From positions 23,501,637 through 23,565,636 of the forward strand of contig NC_052486.1 in the NCBI RefSeq assembly GCF_009730915.1: 64,000 bases of DNA. Direction: 5' to 3'. The notes beneath the pieces were generated by a model. It had not been told where the DNA came from. It saw only the letters and a program-made list of their open reading frames with translations, and ran no database searches. This DNA is from Dioscorea cayenensis subsp. rotundata (taxonomy: Eukaryota > Streptophyta > Magnoliopsida > Dioscoreales > Dioscoreaceae). A program made the position numbers and the translations under genes. Every line of letters begins with the position of its first letter. The first letter of the stretch is position 1. Shown here in pieces: positions 40,183 through 51,665 of the stretch.

Positions 40183-41688
40183 GATATCGGCCTCCGGCGT
40201 CCGATCACCGCTTCTCCACTCGCGAGGGAAGCGGAGCTTTTCTTTGGCGCGCGATGAAGAGAGGAAGGAATGGTCACGAGGTTGTCTCCTCCAAAATATA
40301 TATATATATTTTTTTAAAAAAATAATCCTTTAAATAAAAATAAAAATAAAAAAATTAATTATTTATTGACTTTATTTGCAATGAAATTGAATAAAAAAAT
40401 CATTTATTAAAAAAACTTTTTTTGTCGCCCGTGGTTTGAAATACCAGTATCCAAACAAATGCAAACGGGTTACCGGGTTTCGGAGCTCCGTTTAAGTAAG
40501 AAAAAAAAAAAGTTGGGAAGTGTGTGAATTATTATGTGATTTAAAGGTGGGCCCGAGGAGAAACACACGGGACACATCGCGCCGACTTGATTGAATCACA
40601 TCAATCAATTGTGGCCGTCTGATTGAGTTGACTATTAATCAATCAATGCCTTGGGATATTGATTGAGCCGTGTCCCGCTTTGCCGACTGAATTTATATAT
40701 AAATATTTTTTATTTTGTTTTCAATAATTTACTAAGATTATAAATTAATTTAAATCTTTTTAGTACTTCTTGAATCTTAATCACATGCATAAAATAAAAT
40801 AAGTTAACTTTTCATTAATCAATTGTCTATTTAAGGTATTAACTCTATACTAAATAAGAAAAAAGTGTCAGACATTTATTAGTAAAAAAATTATAAAAAA
40901 ATATTTTTTTAAAAATATATTAATAAAATTAATTATGTGTTTTTTATATGGGTGCCTAAGATTCTAGATATAAAAATTAAAATCAGAGGTTCAATCAGCA
41001 TTTTTTAGAGAAATATTTAATTTTAAGGATTGATCATATACTTAAATCTATATTAATATTATAAATTTAGTAATTAATTGCAAATCGATGTTAGTTTAAT
41101 AATTGTTCTAAAATTTCGCTTTCCCTTTTTTCTTTTCCCTAAACGATGAAACCCTTTCTACATGCTTTAATTAAAAAATCAAATAAATCTATTAATTAAT
41201 ACTAAATTTTATTTCACTTATAAAATCTATACTTATTTTTTTAAAAAAATTATAATTTAACAGCATTAATTGCATGCAAAATTGACCAAATTTATATAAT
41301 TTTTTCTGTTAAAAAAAATTTTAATTCCAAAAACTCACGCCTAATTTTCAATTCATATTTGCCAACCTAAATATTTCAAAACTAAAAATCATATTAAATT
41401 ATTATTATTATTATTGTTATTATTTTTAGAGAAAGGCGAACCCTAGGGACAAACACGTGGGAAGCGGCGCTCACCACCGAACCATGCCCTCACTTTGTGC
41501 AAGATGGGGATCGAACCCGATGTCAATAGACCAAATGATCGTTGGCATTAAATTATTCAATTAATTTAATATTATTAAAAAAACAAAAGAAGAAGAGTTA
41601 ATTATTATTATTCCACTATTCAAGGGGGAAAGAGGGATAAGTTATTCCAACGCTTAGTAGGGTTTCTCTCTCAAATTGGAACTGGGCG
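40183..41688. other. Divergent intergenic region
   Basis: Lies between the CCT start (minus) and the C11orf98-like start (plus). Mostly very AT-rich with no gene seen. A less AT-rich block at about 41431-41572 is listed separately as a dispersed repeat. Confidence 0.55.
41431..41572 (-). repeat. Dispersed repeat, possibly SINE-like
   Basis: A GC-rich island in AT-rich DNA. On the minus strand it contains GGGTTCGATCCCC, which resembles a pol III B box (GGTTCGANNCC). The adjoining phrase ATTTGGTCTATTGACAT recurs in similar form (ATTTAGTCAATTGACAT) at about 44161-44180. A convincing A box and a tail were not found, so the class is a guess. Confidence 0.35.
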
Positions 41689-41697
41689 TTAGGGTTT
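41689..41697 (+). promoter_or_regulatory. Telo-box
   Basis: TTAGGGTTT (complement of AAACCCTAA), 25 bases before the ATG at 41722. Telo-boxes near start sites are common in plant genes for translation and ribosome biogenesis, which fits the small basic product. Confidence 0.5.
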
Positions 41698-41721
41698 AGG
41701 ATTTCGATCTCTGGAGACGCC

Positions 41722-43430
41722 ATGGCCAAGTACAATGCGATCCTCAAGGAGAAGAGGGCGAAGAATCAAGAGCGGAAAAGGGCCATTCATGGCGACCCTG
41801 CAACGGGGAAGCTGAAGCAGAGGGCGTCGTCTGTCTCTCTTTCCGGTAAGCGCAAGAACAAGCTGCTGAAGAAATGGCGCAGGGTATTCTAAATCTCTCA
41901 AAACCCATCTTTTCTAATTTTATTCTCCTTTTTTAAGCTTTATCTGCTGAAAAAATTTCATCTTTTTTTGGAATTGCAGGATCAAAAGGAGGCGATTGAG
42001 AAAGGTTTGGTGACAATGAATGATGTTGAGATGGCAATAGCTGATTCTGAAGGTGATTTTGTTTCTAATCAATGGTCTATTTAGTGTTCCAAATCACATC
42101 TTCAATGAAAAACAGAAGGCCAGAGATTAATTTGGTTTAGATTTCTTAAAAAAATGAGTTTTTTTTTTCTTTGAACCAAGCTAGTAAATGCAATTGCTTG
42201 CTTAAATGTATTATAATCTGTAGATTTATTGATTGAGTTCAACAGTTGATTATGCATGTTTGTTTTTGGATAGTGTTGAGTGACGATAATTTCTTGTCAT
42301 TAGGGACTTCTAAGAATACCAGTGAGAAGCCTCCAATGAAGTTCTCTCTTAAGAAAGCTTCAAAACTTAAAATCAAGAAATTAAAGCGCAAAGGCAAAGG
42401 CAAAAAAGGCAAAGGTTAATTTTCTTGACCCTTTTTTAAAGTTGCATTACATATATCTTCTGAAGTTTGTGGTTTTGAATTTATGTTATTGTAAGAGCTT
42501 TTGATCTTATGCTTGATAATAATGCTCTGTTTTTGTTTTTGTTTTTTTTTGTTGTGATTTAGATGTTTATGACACATGATGCTTATATTATTTGTTTCAG
42601 ATATGATGGCATGCATAGTGCTAGTTTCAATTAAGCCACTTCTTCGTCTTTATGGATTGTGAAACAATATTTATTTATTTCTTTTGTCACTATAGTGTGA
42701 CATATATAATTTAATTTAGTCAACGAATATTCAGAGTTTATGTTGTCAAGTTAGTGGATTCGAGTAGGCAGGTTGCCGAATGGCCAACTTAATTTAACAA
42801 CATTTCTATTATTTTCGAGAGAAAAAGAACAACTGATTGCTGCTATTTTTGCCCCCCTGCAAGAAATGACTATGAGATAGCTATAATGTCATTAAGGTGC
42901 TTATGGGATGAACCTCATAGACTGGATGAGGTATAGGTCTTTGATTGATCATGGTTAACTTTCAAACCATTACATTATGCAATGTAACGGCAGTCTTCTT
43001 TGAATGGTTCACTTCTAAATTACATTTTGTAAAACAATCAGAGACTTATCTGAATGGTTAATTGTGAATTACATTACGTAATATATAATGCAGACTTATT
43101 TGAGTGGTTCACAAGATTGGCAACATTGACATACTCTGACTGTGAAAATGCATGACTATAATTTTTCTCATCTTGTTTTTTTAAGCTGTTAAATTTTAGA
43201 AGTTCAACATCCAACCACATTTGCCTAACTGCTTTTGGGAAGTAAATCTCTTCAACCAAATCAGAAAGATCTTGCATTCTCTATATAGCATGCTGTTTCA
43301 CCTCGTTTAACTTTTTTTCCCTTGGTCTGGCAAATACTTGTTCACTTAGTTTATGAATTCTACTTTTCTTTTAACAGGTAAAGGCGAAAAATCGGCAACT
43401 AAACCTACTGAAGATGCCATGGTGGAATGA
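41722..43430 (+). CDS. Small basic C11orf98-like protein
   Basis: Four exons: 41722-41883, 41980-42052, 42304-42414 and 43378-43430, 132 residues with fitting phases. The N-terminal half is MAKYNAILKEKRAKNQERKRAIHG, then LKQRASSVSLSGKRKNKLLKKW, which resembles the conserved core of human C11orf98 (KKRASS...TLSGKKRRKLL). The tail is Lys-rich with KGKGK repeats. No catalytic motif or membrane segment is seen. Such extremely basic proteins are usually nucleolar; a ribosome-related role is inference, supported only by composition and the telo-box. The 963 bp last intron contains three loose copies of a phrase like GACTTATTTGAGTGGTTCAC. Parts are too short to stand out as open frames, so the model rests on splice signals and family resemblance. 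Confidence 0.75.
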
Positions 43431-45175
43431 TGCTTCAAACCTAGTGAAGTTCAAATTTTTGGTAAAAAGAAAATCTTGTACATCTTTGAAATTGCACCAA
43501 ACTGTTTTGCATGTTCAACTCAGACCGGTTTTGTTCAGAATTAGTAACCACTAAGTAGTCGATGAGCATCTTTATAACAATACGAGTGCTCGGTGTGAAC
43601 GTATATCAGTGTGTTTGTGATAGTTTTTTTAAGAGTATTATTTCAGTACTGTGTGTTTTATCTCTAATGAATTGATCTTTCCTTTCAATCTTGGCAAAGT
43701 CCTTTTGACTTCAAATTTTGATAACAATGCAATTATTTAGCTTTCAGATTCTTCTTTTCTTTTCAATGTTTAGTATTTTGATAGACTTGCCAACAGAAGT
43801 CATCGGCATGCTCTAAAGAGGTTTCGGTTTTTTAGCACCATGAACAAAGTGGAGGCAAGAAGATAAGAAAGCTGAGTTTCTTTTGAATATGGACACCATG
43901 ATCCAATCACTGTGTGATAATGAGTTTGATTAAAGCTCATTCAGTGTATACTCACTTGGTTGGTGGATATTCGTTGTTTTTTAAATAAATATGGAGAAGT
44001 TACGTGGCAAGGTTGTGTACACATGACGAACACAAACGCAAACTTTTCGACACCCTACTCCTCGGATTCGATGAGTACACACGAGTAGCACTAACGCAAG
44101 TTTTATGACACGTGTCTTCGTTTTCTTCGTGAGACATGAATACCTTGTGTGGAGGATTCAATGTCAATTGACTAAATAATTGTTGGTTTTGACTTTTCTC
44201 TTGAAAAAAAATTTTGAAAAAATTCTATTCAATCACTTGTCAAGGAAAAGTTATTATTATGCTTTTTATTAAAATAAATTTACAAGTACATTTATATTAT
44301 TGAATTATTAACTATGTTTGATTATATCAATTTAGTGGTTTTAAGAATAAAGGACAGTAAGTTTTACTAAAATTTAAATACCATGGTGATGGAGTTTATT
44401 GGATTATTATTAATTATTAACATATGTAAGGATATCATAAATGTACTGAAATTTTATCATTTGAATAAGTATATTCAATTAAACATTTGCATTAGTGATA
44501 TGCAAAAATATTATTATATAAATCAATTCAATAAAATCAGTCAATATGTTACTACATGAATAACATTCTCCAAAACCCAAGGAAAAGATACTAGTACTAA
44601 TAACCATCTCAATTGGAAGCAAAGTTCACATCTACAGTACAAACAGACATGGTCCACAACTCCCAAGGCTTATCACCATGCTAATATGCTATTCTTCAAT
44701 ATTTATGGTTGTTGATGAATAATTAAGCTCATTTTTGACACCATCTTCTCACATTTATGATGTCTTGGGAATCCCCAAGTTTAGAGCACTTCTTTTAATA
44801 TTCATATAAACACATTAACACATGCCGCTCTTGTTTCTCTCACTCTGTTTTTAGCAACTCCACCTTCTGTACTTATCATGTTTTAAAGTTCTTTTTTATT
44901 ATTCCATTAAAAAAATTTTATACAGTATTAAATAATTTTTTTTAATTTAATATATTATTTATATATTTTTTAATAAATCATAATCCCTCAATTCCAAAAT
45001 ACATATTGTTTTAAAAAAAATATTTTAAAAAAATTGTTGTTTTATAATATCAAAAGCAATATTTATTGTTTTTTTCTCAATTTTACCCATCTTTAATTTT
45101 CTAAATTATATAAATAAAGAGAATAATATTTATAATCTCAAGAAAAATGCATAATTTCAAAATATATATAGTTTA
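43431..45175. other. Intergenic region
   Basis: No gene seen. It begins with the probable 3' region of the small basic protein gene. A GC-richer segment at about 44000-44185 (GACACGTGTC, CAATGTCAATTGAC) looks related to the dispersed repeat at 41431-41572. The remainder is AT-rich. Confidence 0.5.
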
Positions 45176-46006
45176 GGGGTCGTTTGGGATTGTTGGCAAA
45201 TCCTTGTTTTTGTTGCTAATTCCAAATTTTGAAAACAAAACAAGAAAAACATGTTTGGTAAGCTATTTTTGTTTTCAAAAATTTTGAAAACAACATCCAT
45301 GTGTTTCAAAAAAAGTGAAAACACAAATTTTATGTTTTCAATTATTTTGAAAACGTTTCCAAAACATAACCAATTAAAGACATTAATTACTATTTTTTTC
45401 TCATAAACATTAATGGTTTAGACAAACGTGCCAACTAATTTTTATAACTTTTTTCTTTGGTTTTTCCTATCTTAAAATTTTTTTTTTTCACATCTGTTTT
45501 TTTGAGATTTATTTGTAATTTTTTTAAGATAGTTAGAAAAATCGAGTTAAAAGATGATCAGAGATTTGATATTTTTATTGAGAAATCTCCTTCAGTTTTT
45601 TTTTCTAAATATTTTTTAATTATCACAAAAAGATTTATATATATCATATTTTCCTTTATTTTTGTCATGACTAATAGAATTTTATAAAGATTTGGCATCT
45701 CATTATTTTTATATTTTTTTTATAAAAATATATATATAAAAACTTTGTTTATTAATACAACTTAATTTCGTGTACTAATATAAAAAAATTTAAAAATCAT
45801 AAAAAATATAAATTAAGAAGAAATACAAAATTTTACAATATATTTTATTTTATGCTTTTGTGTTTGTTGCTTTCCAAAACATACAACTTTTTGTATTCAA
45901 ACATGTTTTTGTTTTCAAAAAATTGGCAACAAAAAAAAACACAAAACAAAAACAAAACAAAATTGAAACAAAAACAAAAAACAGAAAAACAATACCAAAC
46001 AACCCC
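45176..46006. mobile_element. MITE with hAT-like terminal inverted repeats
   Basis: An 831 bp element without coding capacity. The left end GGGGTCGTTTGGGATTGTT matches the inverted right end GGGGTTGTTTGGTATTGTT. Inside, a second inverted match (near GAAAACAAAACAAG...CATGTTTG) extends the terminal similarity to about 100 bp. The AT-rich middle is filler. GGGGTCGTTTGG-type ends are common in plant non-autonomous hAT elements. The flanks (ATAGTTTA and AGTAATTT) give only a poor 8 bp target-site duplication, so the superfamily is likely but not proven. Confidence 0.6.
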
Positions 46007-46197
46007 AGTAATTTAGTTGTTTTTTATGTTAAAGTTTATATAATTTAATGTTGTCCTTAATTCTTGTGTAACATCCTTAAATGACATGTATTCAGGAATT
46101 GAGAGAGTAATCAACAAAACATTAAATTATATACTCCCCCTAGTGGAGTTTTAAATTGGGTAGTTTTGGAAAGTAATGAAATTTTTTATAAAATTTA

Positions 46198-46694
46198 AAT
46201 TTGGGATCTCTGTTCCAGAGCCATCTTCTGGAATATTTGGTTGGAACGCAACAATCGTATTTTCAACCAAATATGTGCACCACTCTCTATTACAATTCTT
46301 AAAAGCTGCTAATATGGCTCTTTTCCTGATTTTGCAGATTCGGATCTCCACCAACTGGAAGCTTCTGAGGCTGTTCAGAAGGTAAAGCGCTCCTTAAACT
46401 TCATGAGCTCCAGTGTCCATCGACCTCACGAGCGATATGGCGCCCTAATTCGACTCGGGAGTAATCCGCTTGTTTCACTCTGAGCTGGATCGTGTCTCCA
46501 GACTACCGACTTGCAGCCGGACTCTCCTTCTTCTTCTTAGTTTTATTTTTCACGTTACTTTGTCTTTCTCATCCCACGATGAGAAATCGATTCTTCTTCT
46601 TTAGATTGTCTTGTTTGTTGTCTGCCACTACGTACTTTGTTTTCCCGGTTCTCTTTTCTTTAATAAATTTGTGGTTTATCCACTTTTATTAAAA
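46198..46694 (+). mobile_element. LINE 3'-end fragment (reverse transcriptase tail)
   Basis: From 46208 the frame reads LCSRAIFWNIWLERNNRIFNQ, the WxIWLERNxRIF signature found at the C-terminal zinc-binding end of plant LINE reverse transcriptases, then stops at 46310. A T-rich 3' untranslated region with AATAAATTTG follows and ends in an A-rich string near 46690. It is 5'-truncated and no full open frame remains. Confidence 0.65.
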
Positions 46695-46713
46695 CTAACT
46701 TCAATTGATTTTC

Positions 46714-47270
46714 TTAATATGTGTGAAGTAGGTTTTTCAAACTGAGTTCCAAAGAACTAAACAAGAAGAAAAAGGAGACAAACAACGAAAAAGCTAGAAA
46801 AAAAAAGACAGGAAGCAGAGCAAATGTCTTCGAGCCAGCGCGGTCAATCATGGCCTTGAGCAAAAAGAGAGATTTGAGGTTTGCTAGACGATCAGCGATG
46901 GTGTTTGATTCCATGATGTTCAAAGCATAAGTTGGTCCAATGTTGGGTTAAGTTTTTGATGTCGTGAATTAAGTTGGAAAACCGCCAAGCCATAACATTG
47001 TTGAAATCCTTGAGTAACCAAATGGCGCTTCTACAATCAGAGAAGAGAATGTCCAGATGCCACCCATTCAAGTTGTAGTGATTCAAAGCAAGGTAGATAG
47101 CTCTCAATTCAGCCTCAAAGGGGTGAGGTACAAGAGTCACCAGCAGCACCTGCAAGTAATATAATGTGAAGATTAGTGTAGATAATGAAACCAAATCCAA
47201 CCTCACCTGATAGATGATCCCAAGCAGCATCAGTGGACACAAAGATAAGATCTTAGCCGATTGAATGGAA
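46714..47270 (-). pseudogene. RNase H-like (RVT_3) retroelement fragment, broken frame
   Basis: Minus strand, reading from about 47260: VSTDAAWDHLSGEVGFGFII opens an RVT_3-type RNase H domain. After a frame change near 47140 it continues FEAELRAIYLALNHYN...LFSDCRSAIWLLKD. Another frame change near 46920 leads to ESNTIADRLANL, the end of the domain. This is a decayed piece of a LINE-type polyprotein next to, and opposite in orientation to, the reverse-transcriptase tail at 46198-46694. Confidence 0.65.
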
Positions 47271-47305
47271 ATAAGATTATTTCTGTTGTAAAGACCATTT
47301 GCCAT

Positions 47306-49439
47306 GAAAAAATTGTGAAGTAGGTAAATTTGACAAATAAAAAAACATAAAGCGTAGTTAATAAGAAATTACCATACATTCTTCACTAGTTTGCTTTAAT
47401 TAAGATGTTAATAATAAGTGAAGGACTTAATCTTGATCTTGTTCTAGGATTCATACATGACAAGTGTGGAGGTTGTTGATTTAGATTGGATTTATGCCTA
47501 ATTTAGGTTTACCTAACAGCATTTAATTTTTATTTTTTCTTCTTCTACATTATGTCATAATAACAAGCGGATAGATTTCACAAATGATGATGTAATGAAG
47601 TAGTCAAAATTCAATACTTAATATCTATCATCTTGATCATATATATATCACCATGCTTAATTAATCCTATCAAAAGACCACATCTAAAGTCAATTAGTTT
47701 AATCACTTTTATCAATTTATATATATATATATATATAAATCTTTTGTGAAATTTAATAAGGGATTAGAATATAAGGGCATGGGAAGGACAAAGAAAAAAG
47801 GTGGTGGTGATGTTGAGATATAGAATCCTAGTGGCTACTTATTCATGCATGAACATGGGAAGAGTTGGTGTTATTAGTTGGAGAAGATTGCAAGACATGA
47901 AGTGGTGGGTGATTTGATTTATAAATATTGAATTTGAATTTAATTGGAATACAAGGTCAAGTTGGTGGGTTTTAAACAAATTAAGTTTGTTTAATTAAGA
48001 GTTCACTGAGATACACCTTCATTAATTAGCTAGATAGATGCTCTCATGTGGTTATTAATTGGGCACCTACCATGCAAATTAATGGGGAATTCATGTGGTA
48101 GAGTGAATAGAAAAATCATGTGGAGATGATGATGGATCCCTTCTAACTTCCTTTTTATGATTATTTTGAGCCTTTAGGCACTCTCCTACTTGTCCTTTTT
48201 GTCTCTTTGAATTTTTATCTTGATCTACAATGTTATTTATGAGATTTATTTATTATTATTTTTTAAAATGAATAAATCATACCTCCGTTAAATAATGGAG
48301 CGGAGCGGATACAAAACAAAGTAGTTGATATCTCTAAAATGATATGAGCGTTAATGGAAATAGGGCCAGCTAGAGCCTAGATCTAGTGTTTATTCATCGA
48401 GTTTTTAATTCGATCAATGCAGTAGGATCCCGTGAATTTAGAGTTAAGTTTAATTGTCAAAATTGGCTTAATCAATTTGATATTTTTTTACCTCTCAAAT
48501 TACATAGATCCAAAAAAAAATGATTTATTTTAATTATAGTCGTGCGTAATTAACAGAAATTTTTTTTATACTTCAAAATTCAATTTTTTTATTACAGTTA
48601 AATATTACAAACGATAAGCTATATTAAGAGGTTCACTCTGACCTTGAGATGGGGCTCAATTAGATGGGATCTTCATGAAGCCTTAATTAGTTTAAGGAAT
48701 TATGAAACTGAGTGAGTCTAAATATGTGACTAATGTGGTTCATATATATTTGAACATCTAAAGAATAATTTAAGAAGAGATGGTTAATAAATTACACCAT
48801 TATGACAGTCTCTTCCATCCCTTCAATGCTAAAGTGTCTAGTGTGACAATGTGCTATTTATGAGATTGCTTGCTCTTCAAGAGCATGGCTTATCCATTTT
48901 CATTAAAAAAATACATCTAATAACAACGTACTTAAGTTTGAGATTTCTTGAAGAGTGTTCTTCATTTCACCCAAGATTCTCCATTGAATTAAAATAATAA
49001 TAATAATAATTAACATATATAAATTTTGAAATCAAACGAAGGTGTTATATCAAAGAAACAATAATATTGTCCTAAAAGATCACATCTTGTACAAAAAAAT
49101 CCATGGCACTAATCCTAATGAAAAACCAAAAGAGTAGTAGACCTTCCACAAGTCCAAAAGTCACTAACAATGAGCACAAAAGATGGAGACATTTTGAAGA
49201 CTATACATCATAAACAACTTGCAATATAATTCAATATAGTTTTTGGGAGTAGAGAAAAACAAAGCTGTCCATCCATTTCTAATTACTTTATATATATATA
49301 TCTATCTAAGTCTATGACATTAATACATAACAGCATATATATATATATATATATATGCCATCTCAACCATTTGGCACCTAAACATCATTATCCCTTTAAA
49401 CTACTAATATTTCTACAGTGAATGAATACTCATTCAGGG
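47306..49439. other. Intergenic region
   Basis: No gene supported on either strand. AT-rich with (AT)n tracts (47720-47736, 49335-49357) and an (AAT)n run near 48993-49008. Confidence 0.55.
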
Positions 49440-49441
49440 TA

Positions 49442-49600
49442 GTGATCCCACGGACTCGAGTCCGTGGGATCTAAGCTACACCCGAGACGTGGCTGCACAG
49501 CAGCCGCGCCTTTTAATTTTTAAAAAACAAATTTTCCTCGATTTATTTAAGTTTAAATTTTAATAAAAATAAACAAAGGGCAGTATGGTCATTTACTTTG
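49442..49600 (+). repeat. Left terminal inverted repeat with 28 bp palindrome
   Basis: It matches the complement of 50332-50491 with only a few differences (for example CACAGCAGCCGCG against CATAGCAGCCACG). A perfect palindrome with a 14-base arm (GATCCCACGGACTC) occupies 49444-49471, so a single strand of this end can fold into its own hairpin. Confidence 0.9.
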
Positions 49601-49916
49601 CCTTATCTTCATCAATACAATCCTAACAACCTTGCCACATTGACATTTCATCAAGCATCTGTCGTTCCAGGACAGCTAGCACTAACCTTCTCAAATACTC
49701 TTCTCCTAATTACATCCATATTCTTCTAATTTCATCCATAAGCAAACTCAAACAACCCATTAACCAACATTTCACTGTATTTCAAACAACACATATCATT
49801 GCCTTTTCATTTATATGAAATCAATACAATCCATAAGCAAACTCAAACAACCCATTAACCCATTAACTCAAACAATCATATTCCCTCCATCTGGGTAGCT
49901 GATTCCTGTGCCACAC

Positions 49917-50060
49917 AATCCCAATCATGTTGCGTTGCTCCAACCCCAACGGGATGGCAGCCATCTGGATCGGCGAAGGAGTGTTGAAACCAGGACTTTC
50001 CACAGCCTTGAGGAGGTCGGTGCTCAACCGGCTCTCGCCCCAGCCACACATCCATAGTTC
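49917..50060 (-). pseudogene. Captured DEAD-box helicase fragment (PRP28/RH21-like)
   Basis: The minus-strand frame reads [19 protein letters not shown] then [23 protein letters not shown], which is the Q-motif region of spliceosomal DEAD-box helicase PRP28 (plant RH21). Similarity stops abruptly after MIGI, just before the ATP-binding loop would begin, and unrelated residues follow. This is the expected look of an exon piece copied into a transposon. It cannot make a helicase. Confidence 0.75.
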
Positions 50061-50331
50061 AAGCGGATCAGCAGATCTTGAAGGAGGACTCGACCAATCT
50101 GTTGATCTTGATGGACGATTGGGAAGATCAATCGATCTTGGATGGGAGCCGAAGTCAAAAAGATTCGGTCACTGACGGGGAGGAATGTTCTCGCATAGAC
50201 CATAAGCTACAAGATCGGGGCCGTGGAACACTGCAGGGAGATCAACATCAACATCGTCGGCAGTGATGAAGCGGGCCTGGACGAAAAGAAGAAGAAGTCG
50301 CAGGAAAGGGATAAAGATAAGGCAGTATGGT

Positions 50332-50491
50332 CAAAGTAAATGACCATACTGCCCTTTGTTTATTTTTATTAAAATTTAAACTTAAATAAATCGAGGAAAA
50401 TTTTGTTTTTTAAAAATTAAAAGGCGTGGCTGCTATGCAGCCACGTCTCGGGTGTAGCTTAGATCCCACGGACTCGAGTCCGTGGGATCAC
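50332..50491 (-). repeat. Right terminal inverted repeat with 28 bp palindrome
   Basis: Inverted copy of 49442-49600. The palindrome is at 50462-50489. At its inner edge the right repeat has an extra short inverted pair: GGCAGTATGGTCA at 50321-50333 and TGACCATACTGCC at 50341-50353, around a 7-base loop. The left end lacks this pair. Confidence 0.9.
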
Positions 50492-50493
50492 TA

Positions 50494-51665
50494 CTCTACT
50501 CATTCATTGATAAATATATATATATATAAAAATAAATAAGGAAAACATTGAAACATCATTCCATCAATGAAACATCAATCTTTCAAACTATATATATATA
50601 TATATATAGATATATAGATATATAGAGAAAGGAAGGCTAGTAACCTAAAGTTTCAAAGCCGAGACACACGGCCACTTGCCACCTTTCTCTGTTTTTTTCA
50701 TTTCCATTTGAATGTCTAGAGGGAAAAAGAGAGTGAATTCTCATAAAGAAATCAATCATGCAAACCAACAAAACACAACAAGGCAAAAACCATATAGCAA
50801 TAAAAATCAAAATATCAACTGTTGTACGGATAAAAGTTTAATTATATCTATTATTATATTTAATGAAATAATACGTGCTAATTATTTAGCTCAATAAAAC
50901 GTTAAACGGGGCTTTAGTCTTTATATAATTATATTTTTTGTTTTTTCTAACTGAGTCTATTCAATTAAAGAATGAGTACTTTTGTCTCATAATCAGCTCT
51001 TGTCTACCTAGCTAATTAACATGTTTATATATATATATATATATATATATCCAAACCTAACTTGCTAATAAATATCTAAGTATATAATAACTCTGTAAAT
51101 TAACATACATTATACACAAATCCATTGATGTATATATATACTTATAATACAATGGTGTCAAGTGTCAACATAATTTGTTCAGTAAATAATTATAAATAAA
51201 ATTTATAAAAATTAATTTTTTTAAAAAAACTTATTTCTATGATGACCACCACCTTGCTCATCTTCTCCACCTTTGTTGCAAGGCAAGCCTATAAGGGAGT
51301 GCCAAAGCAACACAACAAAGTCAGCGTCTTGTTGCAATATAAAAATAAGAAAAATAAATAAATAAATTTAAGTTTAGTAGTGAGAAGCCATCTTTCTCTC
51401 TTTCTCTCTCAATTGTCTACATAAAACTACTCCTTTGGCTTCTTTTAGTTCTTTAAGAACAAACTCTCAAGTTTTTCCATCCTTTCTCCTTAAAAAAAAA
51501 TCCCATCTTGTTCCCACCTTCCCTCTTTGATCAATCCCATGCTTTGAAAAACAAAAGAAACAGTACAAAAACAAGCAAAGTTTTTTTTTTTAGATCTTCT
51601 CCATCTTGAAGATATATATATATATTCTAGTTCTAACTCAGAATTCATGATCTTGAGTTTTAGAC
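50494..51665. other. Upstream region of WRKY gene
   Basis: AT-rich with several (AT)n tracts (for example 50590-50608 and 51027-51049). No gene seen. The last 300 bases, CT-rich, are likely promoter and 5' leader of the WRKY gene. Confidence 0.55.

Larger units (their letters stand above)
49442..50491. mobile_element. TIR transposon carrying host gene fragments (Pack-type)
   Basis: A 1050 bp element bounded by inverted repeats of about 160 bp and flanked by TA on both sides (49440-49441 and 50492-50493), so a TA duplication is the only consistent target site. Each end begins GTGATCCC and carries a perfect 28 bp palindrome. The middle holds no transposase. It carries a DEAD-box helicase fragment (minus strand), a second exon-like segment (plus strand, about 50200-50320) and a short internal duplication (CCATAAGCAAACTCAAACAA at about 49736 and 49832). 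It is non-autonomous. The TA target suggests a mariner-like mover, but 160 bp ends are unusual for that group, so the superfamily is open. Confidence 0.7.

Noticed and set aside
42415-43377. Minus-strand 67-residue frame inside the last intron of the small basic protein gene
   Set aside because: No domain, AT-rich composition, and it overlaps loose intronic repeats; nothing supports a nested gene.
49440-50493. A CACTA-class transposon
   Set aside because: The ends read TAGTG on the left and CACTA on the right, the reverse of the CACTA convention, and no 3 bp duplication is present.
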